Of a DNA stretch of 6,125 nucleotides, positions 1 to 6,125 are shown piece by piece. A program made the position numbers and the translations under genes. The stretch covers positions 8,704 through 14,828 of the forward strand of contig PLCH01000247.1 of assembly GCA_003135585.1 (NCBI GenBank), read 5' to 3'. Under the pieces are notes generated by a model that was not told the origin of the DNA, ran no database searches, and saw only the letters and a program-made list of their open reading frames with translations. The first letter of the stretch is position 1; the number at the start of each line of letters is the position of its first letter. The DNA is from Chitinophagaceae bacterium. Its GTDB lineage: Bacteria > Bacteroidota > Bacteroidia > Chitinophagales > Chitinophagaceae.

Positions 1-1613
1 TCCTCGGCTATTTTCCCCCACTGCAACAGTGCCTGGCAGCGTTGCCAATATTCCACTATAGCTTTTGCAGAATTCCACCAGGTTTGGGTACGGTCAAAAT
101 GTGTGCCCCACTGCCCCATCGTTGCACCTGGTTTGTATCTGTCGATCCAGGGCTGCTGGACAAACCGATGTAAAATAAACCGGTTTACTCCTGCACAAAA
201 TGCAGCGTCACCAATTGGCTTTAACCAGGATGGTGTTTCGTCCCATTTGCTGTCCCTGGGATCTCCGGTAAAAGCCTCCGCTTCAACAATATTTTGTCCT
301 GATTTCCTTAGAGAGGCAACGGTGGATTCAAGTTCAACGGGTGAGTAATTGCCCCCATGCGTCCAAAATTCTGTCATCACATTTTTTACCAACGGCATTA
401 TTTCATCCTGTCTCCAGGGTCCTCCATAGGGTTCGCATAAAAAGCCAAGTCCCGCAGCCGCTAATTTCTTGGATATCGTAGTAAAATAAATATCCCTGTA
501 TAAATCCTTTATGGTAGCCTCAAAATCAATAACAAATTTTAAAGAATCCCGGCCATCCTGGCCAATGATTCTTCCGTCAAAAGTTGCCAAATAGGGAGTA
601 AGATCATATCCTCTTCGATTTAGAAACTCTTCGGTCATCAAGGGTGTCCAGGTTGGTGTTCCTGCCTCATAACTGTCAAAATGCACATGTGTAAAACCTG
701 TGCCTATTAAATCCCCCAGATGCTTCCTGATCTCAGTTATGATGTGATCAATATGGAAGTCTACCGCTTCCTGGTTCATTTTATCACATTCCAAACCTGT
801 AGCTTTCCATTGAGCGGGCTGGATAAAGGTACCACTTGTGGTATGTCCAAACCGGTAGATGACCCAGTCGCCCGCTGGCGGATCCCAATCCAAACTGCCA
901 TCGGGATGCATTTTACCGGCAAGATTAATTACCTGGTTTGGCGCTACAATACCTTTTGCGGGTAAGGCCAAAACGACAATATCCTTATAATAAGTGGCGC
1001 GTGCAGCCACTTTAGGTATTTCCGCAACGCCGGTTTCATTATTGTGAATAGGCCAGGGGGTATGTCCACGCAAACTTACCGACGGGCGTTCCAATTTGGC
1101 ACTAATATGCAAGCCACCACTGACACTGATTTTTGACCAGCATATTTCCTGCATAGAAAGCTCAGGGCTGATCCACACACCACCGCTTGATTCATAGCCG
1201 GCTCCATTATACATACCAAAATCCATCCCAAGCCGCTTGGATTCTTCAGCAGCATAACGTACCATTGCCCACCACGGTTCAGTCCAGGATACCAGTTCAG
1301 GTGTTGGATCTTTTCCAATTTCACCTGCCCAGGGTGTGGTAATATCGGCCAGGCTGAACATGGTAGTTCGGTTAAACCCTTGCTTCTTTAAAGCTTCCAG
1401 GTCTTTTCTAATCCCATCCTTGCTTAGGTTTGATCCCATCCACATCCATAATACCCCAGGCTTGGCGCTAGCAGGAGGATGTTTAAAATATACAGCCGGA
1501 TCTCCATCAGCGCTGGAATCTGCAAGTCGATTTTTTGTAAAAGTTTGTCCCTGTAATTTATCGTTACAAAAATTCAATAAAAAAAACAAACCAAGCGTTA
1601 GGAATTTTTCCAT
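1..1613 (-). CDS. GH106-type alpha-L-rhamnosidase-like glycoside hydrolase, N-terminal 537 residues (C-terminus outside window)
   Basis: The reverse strand is open without a stop from an ATG at 1613 to the left edge, giving 537 residues; the rest lies outside. Residues 1-22 (MEKFLTLGLFFLLNF...) look like an export signal, so the enzyme probably acts in the periplasm or at the cell surface. C16 is a possible lipidation site, but the lipobox (LNFC) is poor. Family-like motifs in order are WMWMG (56-60), EPWW (112-115), GLECDK (273-278), HVHFDSYEAG (309-318), RRGYDLTPYL (333-342), CEPYGG (393-398), VEAEAFTG (443-450), GVNRFILHRFVQQPW (475-489) and TMGQWGTHFDR (498-508). These fit GH106, whose characterised members cleave alpha-L-rhamnosides. 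Glu316, Glu394, Glu444 and Glu446 are candidate active-site or metal-binding acids; this is inference from conservation. An in-frame TAG lies about 20 codons upstream with no other ATG between, supporting this start. There is no clear ribosome binding site, only AT-rich sequence. Family members usually approach or exceed 900 residues, so roughly half is probably missing. Family assignment is from recalled motifs; exact substrate is unknown. Confidence 0.87.
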   Translation of the reverse strand, partial: MEKFLTLGLFFLLNFCNDKLQGQTFTKNRLADSSADGDPAVYFKHPPASAKPGVLWMWMGSNLSKDGIRKDLEALKKQGFNRTTMFSLADITTPWAGEIGKDPTPELVSWTEPWWAMVRYAAEESKRLGMDFGMYNGAGYESSGGVWISPELSMQEICWSKISVSGGLHISAKLERPSVSLRGHTPWPIHNNETGVAEIPKVAARATYYKDIVVLALPAKGIVAPNQVINLAGKMHPDGSLDWDPPAGDWVIYRFGHTTSGTFIQPAQWKATGLECDKMNQEAVDFHIDHIITEIRKHLGDLIGTGFTHVHFDSYEAGTPTWTPLMTEEFLNRRGYDLTPYLATFDGRIIGQDGRDSLKFVIDFEATIKDLYRDIYFTTISKKLAAAGLGFLCEPYGGPWRQDEIMPLVKNVMTEFWTHGGNYSPVELESTVASLRKSGQNIVEAEAFTGDPRDSKWDETPSWLKPIGDAAFCAGVNRFILHRFVQQPWIDRYKPGATMGQWGTHFDRTQTWWNSAKAIVEYWQRCQALLQWGKIAE

Positions 1614-1693
1614 GAAAACATTAATTAACTTGATTGTGAAACTAGAAACGCCAAAATTCTATTTCAGCCTTTTTTATTTTATCTAAATCCAAG

Positions 1694-1709
1694 ACCAATA
1701 TGGTTTGGT
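1694..1709. promoter_or_regulatory. Inverted repeat with a word shared with the isomerase upstream region
   Basis: ACCAA and TTGGT form a 5-bp inverted repeat around a 6-base centre, 81-96 bp upstream of the GH106 ATG. It overlaps the word AAACCATATTG (minus strand, 1706 to 1696), which occurs identically at 3282 to 3272 just upstream of the isomerase. This could be a binding site for a regulator common to both genes. The inverted repeat itself is not preserved in the second copy, and the distances to the starts differ (about 83 and 33 bp), so the functional claim is weak. Confidence 0.25.
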
Positions 1710-1744
1710 GTGTGTAATAAATGTGCTGCGTTTAAGAAAAAAAT

Positions 1745-1771
1745 GATCCCATGTCTGCTTGAAAAGATCCC
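1745..1771. repeat. Pair of GATCCC direct repeats 21 bp apart
   Basis: GATCCC occurs at 1745-1750 and 1766-1771, each preceded by an A-rich stretch. The 21-bp period is about two helical turns, which would place both copies on the same DNA face, as for paired operator half-sites. The words are short and the match outside them is poor, so chance is a good alternative. The pair lies 132-158 bp upstream of the GH106 start and 32-58 bp past the isomerase stop. Confidence 0.2.
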
Positions 1772-1802
1772 GAATATTAAGAATTTTAAACCTATCCGAT
1801 TA

Positions 1803-3239
1803 CTAGCATATTTTTACCACCCTCATGTTTAAAAGGCTGCCTAGTTTATGAATTTTATGAGCAATATGACCTGTTCCAACAGCGCAATGATGGGAAGGCC
1901 CCTCTTCGTTCCATTCATTAACAAATCTCCTGGCACCAATCGAAAATTTATACCTGCTGTTGGTGTTACCTATCTCTAAAACCGGCCCTGCGACAGATTC
2001 AGCTTCGGCACATAACAGCATCATTGTGCTATCCCGTTTCTGGACTACGGAAAGCAGGGTTACCGGGCCCTTTTTTACACTCATTTCCACTGATAAACCC
2101 TGGCCAACCTTACCGTGATATAGCTGTAAAGGTTTCAACTTTGTCTTGCCTTCGGATATGGCTATATGGCCGGGCCCATCATGGCCCATCAATACCACAT
2201 CATCCTTAAAATCCATTGCATAATACTCTGTAAAAGATCCTCCGGCGCCAAAACTGTCCAGGATCTTCATGGCTTGTGCATTCTTTATCTCATATTCACC
2301 GGCAACGGGAATATTACGTGCTGTAAGCAGGGACCCACCTACAATAAAGGAACTCATGGTATCTTCATTTTCTTCATTACCCGTTCCTTTATGATAATAA
2401 GCCAAAGAACCCAACTGATAGAGGTCCACCAGCCTGTCCAAAGCCACGGATGTTTTTGCAGCACGTTCCAATTCTTCTCGGGGACAGTCTTGCTGCACAT
2501 CAAATAACCGGTAAACATCTTTTACCCTCTCTTCTATTTCAGCCCGGGAAACTTTCTTTCGTAAAGCAGAAACTTCATCAACTTCAATAATCTCTATATG
2601 GCCGCCAAAGGTTATACATTGCATGGTCAGGTCTGAATAGATATCCAGCATCCCGCTGTAATATTGACCCAAAGCACCTAGCCTGTTATGAGACATGGTA
2701 TGGGCAACTTTTGCAGCCTCTATCCAGCCTTTGACCTCATTCCAGCAATCATCATCCTCATGAAGGATACCTGTTATCTGATGAAATTGTATCCCTGCCC
2801 GGTTAAACACATTGGAAATCTCAGGAACCGGACAAGCTGAACAATAAGCCAACCATTCGCCTGTCATCCTGGTCTTGTCCGCCATTTTATTGAACGCGGC
2901 ATAATCAATGTTTGCATCGGGAGAAAGATTTAAAATAATCACCGGCACTTTAGCTCTTTGAACTACGGGCAATACCGTTGAGGATAGAGCGTAGGTGGTT
3001 ATGTACAGGAAAATGATATCCACATCAGCCTTTCGGAATTCATGACCCGCAATGAGTGCTTTTTCTGCAGTATCAATAAGTCCAAGACTTACTACTTCGC
3101 AGTTGTAACTCTGCAGTTTATCTTTTACAATATTCGTATAGCCCTCGAGTCTGCTTTGTAACCCCTCAAACTGGGCCCAGTAGGTTTCGAGGCCAATACT
3201 AAACAGGCCTACTTTTAACTGAAATTTTTTGCTTGTCAT
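1803..3239 (-). CDS. L-arabinose isomerase-like sugar isomerase (L-fucose/L-arabinose isomerase superfamily)
   Basis: This complete 478-residue protein probably interconverts an aldose and a ketose in the cytoplasm; it has no signal peptide or membrane segment. The opening KVGLFSIGLETYWAQFEGL (9-27) is a Rossmann-like first strand and helix, and the start fits that motif. The C-terminal half aligns by eye with E. coli AraA: AGEYEIK (313-319) with the region of AraA Glu306, GGSFTEYY (333-340) with Glu333, LMGHDGPGHI (350-359) with His350, and GPSHH (447-451) with His450. The four metal/catalytic positions are thus Glu315, Glu338, His353 and His450 or His451, all present. Overall similarity to AraA looks low, and the protein ends about 25-30 residues sooner after the last histidine region, so araA is not assigned. 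L-rhamnose isomerase RhaA is a different family (TIM barrel). Its place between two rhamnosidase genes suggests a sugar released from the same glycan, but the substrate is not shown. No Shine-Dalgarno sequence precedes the ATG; the preceding bases are A-rich (GTAGAA). The stop is TAG. Confidence 0.85.
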   Translation of the reverse strand: MTSKKFQLKVGLFSIGLETYWAQFEGLQSRLEGYTNIVKDKLQSYNCEVVSLGLIDTAEKALIAGHEFRKADVDIIFLYITTYALSSTVLPVVQRAKVPVIILNLSPDANIDYAAFNKMADKTRMTGEWLAYCSACPVPEISNVFNRAGIQFHQITGILHEDDDCWNEVKGWIEAAKVAHTMSHNRLGALGQYYSGMLDIYSDLTMQCITFGGHIEIIEVDEVSALRKKVSRAEIEERVKDVYRLFDVQQDCPREELERAAKTSVALDRLVDLYQLGSLAYYHKGTGNEENEDTMSSFIVGGSLLTARNIPVAGEYEIKNAQAMKILDSFGAGGSFTEYYAMDFKDDVVLMGHDGPGHIAISEGKTKLKPLQLYHGKVGQGLSVEMSVKKGPVTLLSVVQKRDSTMMLLCAEAESVAGPVLEIGNTNSRYKFSIGARRFVNEWNEEGPSHHCAVGTGHIAHKIHKLGSLLNMRVVKIC

Positions 3240-3271
3240 TTCTACAATTTTATCATTTCAATTTTGGTGGG

Positions 3272-3282
3272 CAATATGGTTT
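3272..3282 (-). promoter_or_regulatory. Second copy of the shared word AAACCATATTG, upstream of the isomerase
   Basis: The minus-strand word AAACCATATTG lies 33-43 bp upstream of the isomerase ATG and matches exactly the word at 1706 to 1696 upstream of the GH106 gene. An exact 11-base match between two gaps of about 200 bp is unlikely by chance in a random sequence, though the AT-rich composition weakens that argument. It may be a regulator site or a remnant of an upstream duplication. Confidence 0.25.
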
Positions 3283-3404
3283 ACGAAAAATAAATCCTGG
3301 AGAGGACTTATTCTAAATTTAGATATTTTGTTGATGTTTCCTTTAAAAAAGGAGCAAGAAACTGTATATTATTCAGGCATCCCTCCCTGCCTATTTTTTC
3401 CAAC

Positions 3405-3412
3405 CAAACTTA
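3405..3412 (-). promoter_or_regulatory. Possible Bacteroidetes -7 promoter box for the isomerase
   Basis: TAAGTTTG on the minus strand matches the Bacteroidetes -7 consensus TAnnTTTG. No good TTTG (-33) element is found at the expected distance upstream; TTAG occurs, but too close. If used, transcription would start near 3400 and leave a leader of about 160 nt before the isomerase ATG. That leader would contain a short inverted repeat, AGGCA at 3375-3379 and TGCCT at 3388-3392. Moderate to low support. Confidence 0.3.
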
Positions 3413-3437
3413 TTTAAGAATTTGGAACTAATCTGGG

Positions 3438-3454
3438 GAAAAAGGTGCTTTTTC
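3438..3454 (-). terminator. Hairpin just after the GH78 stop, possible terminator
   Basis: GAAAAAG and CTTTTTC form a perfect 7-bp inverted repeat with a 3-base loop, starting 14 bases after the GH78 stop codon (TAA at 3471-3469). The position fits a 3' end for the GH78 transcript. The stem is AT-rich and short, and it is followed by CCCC rather than a T run, apart from the T's inside the stem. It is therefore a weak candidate and may only be a transcript-end stabilising hairpin or chance. Confidence 0.35.
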
Positions 3455-3468
3455 ATAACAACCAAATT

Positions 3469-6125
3469 TTATTTAACCTCAAAGAGATATTCCCCGGAGG
3501 GAATACTTATTATGGCCGTACTTTGAATCATTTTTATTTTGTTTTTACTGAAAGGCTTCCCTCCTTCAAAAATTCCGGTAGTTGGTTCAACCGGAAGATA
3601 GACAGTTGCGCTTGTATTAACCGGTATTGTTAAATGTAGTGAAAAACTATTTTTTTCCCTTTTCCATTCACTTGTAATTAATCCATAGGGCGATTTAAAA
3701 CTTGCCTTGGCTGATGAGATACTGCCTACAGGCTGAGGACGGTTTGTTATATTTTTATAAGCTGTGGAATTTTCCTGCTGTCCTATTCCCGCAATTCCGC
3801 GGTAAAACCATTCCATAATATGTCCGAGCATTAAATGATTGTTTGAAACTTCTTCCAGGGCAGCCCAGGATTCTGTTAAGGCAGTTGCGCCTTTTTTCAA
3901 TTGGTATCCATAACCTGGTGAGTCATCATGATGGTTCATTTTATAAATCAATTGGGAAGCGCCCCCGTCATCCAGTGCCTTGATAAGAAAATGAAAACCT
4001 ATGTCACCCGCAGTTAACGCCAGTCCTGACTGATTGATCGAATCAATAAGATTATTCAATACCGGCTGTCTGAACTGTTTTTCCACAAGGCCAACACAGA
4101 GCGGCATAGCCATAGCTGTTTGGCTGCCTGTGGAATATACTTTTGATTTTCTGTTAAAAAATTTTTGGTTAAATGCATGCTTAATTTCTGAGGCCAGGAG
4201 TTTGAGTTTTTGACCCTGGGCCGTATCATGCAATAGGGTAGCCATTCGGGCAAGCAGCAACACATCATAAAAATAAATAGCAGTCGCAGTCAATGCTTTT
4301 GGTGTCAATTGGGCCTCACCCGGGAAACCTGGGCCATAATCATACCAATCGCCCAGACCGTAGGACAGGATATGGTTTGCTGATTTACTTCCCAGGTACG
4401 CTACATACCGCTTCATCATGGGGTAAGCCAGTCCCATGGATTCTTTGTCACCATACCATTGATACAAAAACCAGGGCAATATAACTGCGGCACTTCCCCA
4501 TTCAGGAGAATCTCTGAAGCCTTCGCTGAATTTAACAAACTCAGGGGCAATATCCGGCACCAATCCATTTCTTGTTTGAGCATCCATCATATCCCTTACC
4601 AGTTTCCTGTAAAGCAATTGTATATCAAAGTTGTACTGTATGGAAGTTCCCATTAGATAATCCTGCTCCAGCCAGCCGAGTTTTTCGCGGTGCGGACAAT
4701 CGGTAACCACACTTTGCAGATTGCTTTTCACTGCCCATTGTATAAGCGTGTTGACCTTATTAAACAATGAATCTGAACAGGAAAATATTCCTGTTGCGGG
4801 TGTGCTGTTTCTTGTGTGCAAGGAGACTATATAGAGTAAGGAAGGAAGTGATTTATTGCCTGCAGTATCGGGTGCGGCATTTTCAACCAGCGCATAACGA
4901 AAGCCATAATAACTAAATTTTGGCTGCCATATTTCCAAGCCTGTGCCTTTCAAAATATAAGTATAATAATAAGGTCTTCCTGATGCATTTTGATTAGGCA
5001 AATTGCATGAATCAACTAATTCGGCCGGTGTAATTCTTATGGTATCAGCTTTATTTCCTTTTACCATAAACCTAAGGATACCGGAAGAATTTTGGCCGAA
5101 GTCATAGAGATAAGCATGGTTGTTTAATCTAGTAATTTTTCGGACGGATATAGTATCCATTACGCGCACAGGATAATCAGATTCCGGTTTCAGTTTTCCA
5201 TCAGGTTTTTTTATAAGCATGGCATTCCGCCATTGTTCATCATCAAAACCGGCTGTATTCCATCCTTCTTGTTCCAGGCCTGCATTATAATCTTCCCCTC
5301 CGTAAATACTTGTGAAAGTAATGGGGGACGCTGCGGTTTTCCAGGTTTCATCAGACATGATGTTTTCTACCGTATCATCCTCGTACGTAATTTTTAACCG
5401 GCATATCATTGCAGGCATACCGAAAGCCGAAACCATTTTGAAATAGCGTTCCCGGTTAATATTATAAAAACCATTGCCCACTATTACCCCTATTGCATTT
5501 TTTCCGCTCAATAATTGCCGGGTAACGTCAAACGAATTGTATAAAACCGTTTTATCATAATATGTCCAGCCAGGAGAAAGAAAGGCATCATCCAGCTTTT
5601 TTCCGTTGATGCTGATTTCATATTGTCCGAGGCCGGTTACAAACAGAAGGGCGGATTTTACTTTTTTTAAAACACTGAAAGTGTTTCTGAACAACGGGAT
5701 AACCGGTCGTCGCATAGCTTTGTTTCCCAGTTGCGAGGCATAGGCATCGGGCACACCAGGCGCAACACGCATTCCATCCGGCAATGCCTCATAACCAATC
5801 CACCTGGCTCCCTTCCAGTCCTTTTTGTCAAACAAACCTGTTGTAAAATTTTGAATATTACTCCAGCCAGAAACCTGGTTATCGTTATCCCTTACCCTTA
5901 CTTTCCAATAATAGATGGTAGCGGGCTTTAAATGTCTACCCTTATAGACAACATTTATATTCTGAATGCTTTGGGTATAGCCGGAATTACAAACATCATA
6001 TTTTTCGTTTTGCAAATTTTGAATAGAGCTTGCTATTGCCAACTGATAAGCTTTTTGGGATTTGCCACGCTCGTCACTTTCCAACTGCCAGCTGAAATGA
6101 ATATTATACACAGGTACCCCCAGGG
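3469..6125 (-). CDS. GH78 alpha-L-rhamnosidase, N-terminus cut by window edge
   Basis: This enzyme family hydrolyses terminal alpha-L-rhamnose by an inverting mechanism. The frame is open to the right edge. The GTG at 6111 (V1 here; 880 residues to the TAA) sits inside LGVPVYNIHFSW, the usual GH78 N-terminal motif, so it is an internal valine and the true start and any signal peptide lie outside. By residue from V1, 1-95 is a fibronectin-like beta domain ending in YYWKVRVRD and GWS; 140-310 is the Bac_rhamnosid_N-type domain (ISINGKKL, LSPGWTYYDK, GNGFY); 320-430 is a beta domain (YDFGQNSSG, YYGFRYALVE). Residues 440-775 are the six-hairpin catalytic domain, with DCPHREKLGWLEQ (471-483), GDWYDYGP (587-594) and GATALTESW (741-749). 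Residues 795-875 are the C-terminal beta domain (SPYGLITSEW). Glu476 is the candidate general acid and Glu747 the candidate base, from family motif positions. There is no internal stop or frameshift. The DCPHREKLGW form is a Bacteroidetes-like variant of the family signature. It is upstream of the isomerase gene on the same strand, 229 bp away. Confidence 0.93.
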   Translation of the reverse strand, partial: LGVPVYNIHFSWQLESDERGKSQKAYQLAIASSIQNLQNEKYDVCNSGYTQSIQNINVVYKGRHLKPATIYYWKVRVRDNDNQVSGWSNIQNFTTGLFDKKDWKGARWIGYEALPDGMRVAPGVPDAYASQLGNKAMRRPVIPLFRNTFSVLKKVKSALLFVTGLGQYEISINGKKLDDAFLSPGWTYYDKTVLYNSFDVTRQLLSGKNAIGVIVGNGFYNINRERYFKMVSAFGMPAMICRLKITYEDDTVENIMSDETWKTAASPITFTSIYGGEDYNAGLEQEGWNTAGFDDEQWRNAMLIKKPDGKLKPESDYPVRVMDTISVRKITRLNNHAYLYDFGQNSSGILRFMVKGNKADTIRITPAELVDSCNLPNQNASGRPYYYTYILKGTGLEIWQPKFSYYGFRYALVENAAPDTAGNKSLPSLLYIVSLHTRNSTPATGIFSCSDSLFNKVNTLIQWAVKSNLQSVVTDCPHREKLGWLEQDYLMGTSIQYNFDIQLLYRKLVRDMMDAQTRNGLVPDIAPEFVKFSEGFRDSPEWGSAAVILPWFLYQWYGDKESMGLAYPMMKRYVAYLGSKSANHILSYGLGDWYDYGPGFPGEAQLTPKALTATAIYFYDVLLLARMATLLHDTAQGQKLKLLASEIKHAFNQKFFNRKSKVYSTGSQTAMAMPLCVGLVEKQFRQPVLNNLIDSINQSGLALTAGDIGFHFLIKALDDGGASQLIYKMNHHDDSPGYGYQLKKGATALTESWAALEEVSNNHLMLGHIMEWFYRGIAGIGQQENSTAYKNITNRPQPVGSISSAKASFKSPYGLITSEWKREKNSFSLHLTIPVNTSATVYLPVEPTTGIFEGGKPFSKNKIKMIQSTAIISIPSGEYLFEVK

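Larger units (their letters stand above)
1614..1802. other. Intergenic region between isomerase stop and GH106 start
   Basis: This 189-bp AT-rich gap separates the isomerase stop from the GH106 ATG. I find no ORF worth calling and no exact TAnnTTTG promoter box on the minus strand; the nearest is TAGAATTTTG around 1652, which has the wrong spacing. There is no convincing hairpin followed by a T run, so no terminator for the isomerase is called. It holds a small inverted repeat and two GATCCC words, listed separately. Read-through from the isomerase into the GH106 gene is therefore possible, though the gap is long for tight operon coupling. Confidence 0.6.

Noticed and set aside
103..965. Short plus-strand ORFs at 103-348 and 720-965
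   Set aside because: They lie antisense to the GH106 reading frame, show no recognisable domain, and the minus-strand frame has clear family motifs.
1076..1324. 82-residue minus-strand ORF
   Set aside because: It is in another frame inside the GH106 coding region, and its translation resembles no family.
1566..1613. Lipoprotein signal in the GH106 protein (Cys16)
   Set aside because: The residues before Cys16 are L-N-F; phenylalanine at -1 is unlike normal lipoboxes, so only a general signal peptide is claimed.
1640..1660. Bacteroidetes promoter before the GH106 gene
   Set aside because: TAGAATTTTG resembles TAnnTTTG but has two extra bases between TA and TTTG, and no TTTG element lies at the right distance upstream.
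1336..1686. 116-residue plus-strand ORF covering the GH106 start
   Set aside because: It is mostly antisense to the GH106 signal peptide and upstream AT-rich gap; the sequence is low in complexity at the end and has no supporting start signal.
2024..2507. Two overlapping plus-strand ORFs opposite the isomerase
   Set aside because: They are shadows of the minus-strand isomerase, which has conserved AraA-like motifs across the same bases.
1803..3239. Calling the isomerase araA, fucI or rhaA
   Set aside because: The catalytic positions match AraA, but the overall sequence is divergent and the context points to rhamnose glycans; RhaA is a different fold. A gene symbol would overstate what is known.
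3229..3633. Two 62-residue plus-strand ORFs around the GH78-isomerase gap
   Set aside because: Each runs partly antisense to a real gene and partly through an AT-rich gap; no domain or ribosome binding site supports them.
1..6125. CRISPR array, tRNA or rRNA genes, insertion sequences, attachment sites
   Set aside because: No regular repeat-spacer pattern, cloverleaf sequence, rRNA core, transposase motif or terminal inverted repeats were seen on either strand.

Overview
The window looks like a piece of a carbohydrate-degradation locus from a member of the Bacteroidetes, possibly a Chitinophagaceae-like or Sphingobacteria-like organism. The reasons are protein content typical of that phylum, moderate to low G+C with very AT-rich gaps, no clear Shine-Dalgarno sequences before the two visible starts, and one match to the phylum's TAnnTTTG promoter element. 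The taxon is an inference from gene content; no marker gene is present.

All three genes lie on the minus strand, so the reading order is from right to left. First (3469 to the right edge) comes a GH78 family alpha-L-rhamnosidase that lacks its N-terminus because the window cuts it. A 229-bp gap follows, then (1803-3239) a cytoplasmic sugar isomerase related to L-arabinose isomerase. After a 189-bp gap comes (1613 to the left edge) the first 537 residues of a GH106 family alpha-L-rhamnosidase-like protein with an N-terminal signal sequence. This last gene runs off the left edge without a stop codon. No gene is visible on the plus strand.

The two glycosidases belong to unrelated families that both contain alpha-L-rhamnosidases. 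Together they suggest removal of terminal L-rhamnose from a complex glycan such as a pectic rhamnogalacturonan side chain or a rhamnosylated plant or microbial glycan. The isomerase between them would be the intracellular step that turns a released aldose into a ketose. It has AraA-type metal and catalytic positions, but it is not the usual L-rhamnose isomerase family. Its substrate is therefore the main open question here.

The gaps hold only weak regulatory signals. An 11-base word is shared upstream of the isomerase and the GH106 gene. There is also a hairpin just after the GH78 stop, a possible promoter -7 box before the isomerase, and a pair of GATCCC words 21 bp apart. No SusC/SusD pair, regulator, RNA gene, mobile element or CRISPR array is visible.
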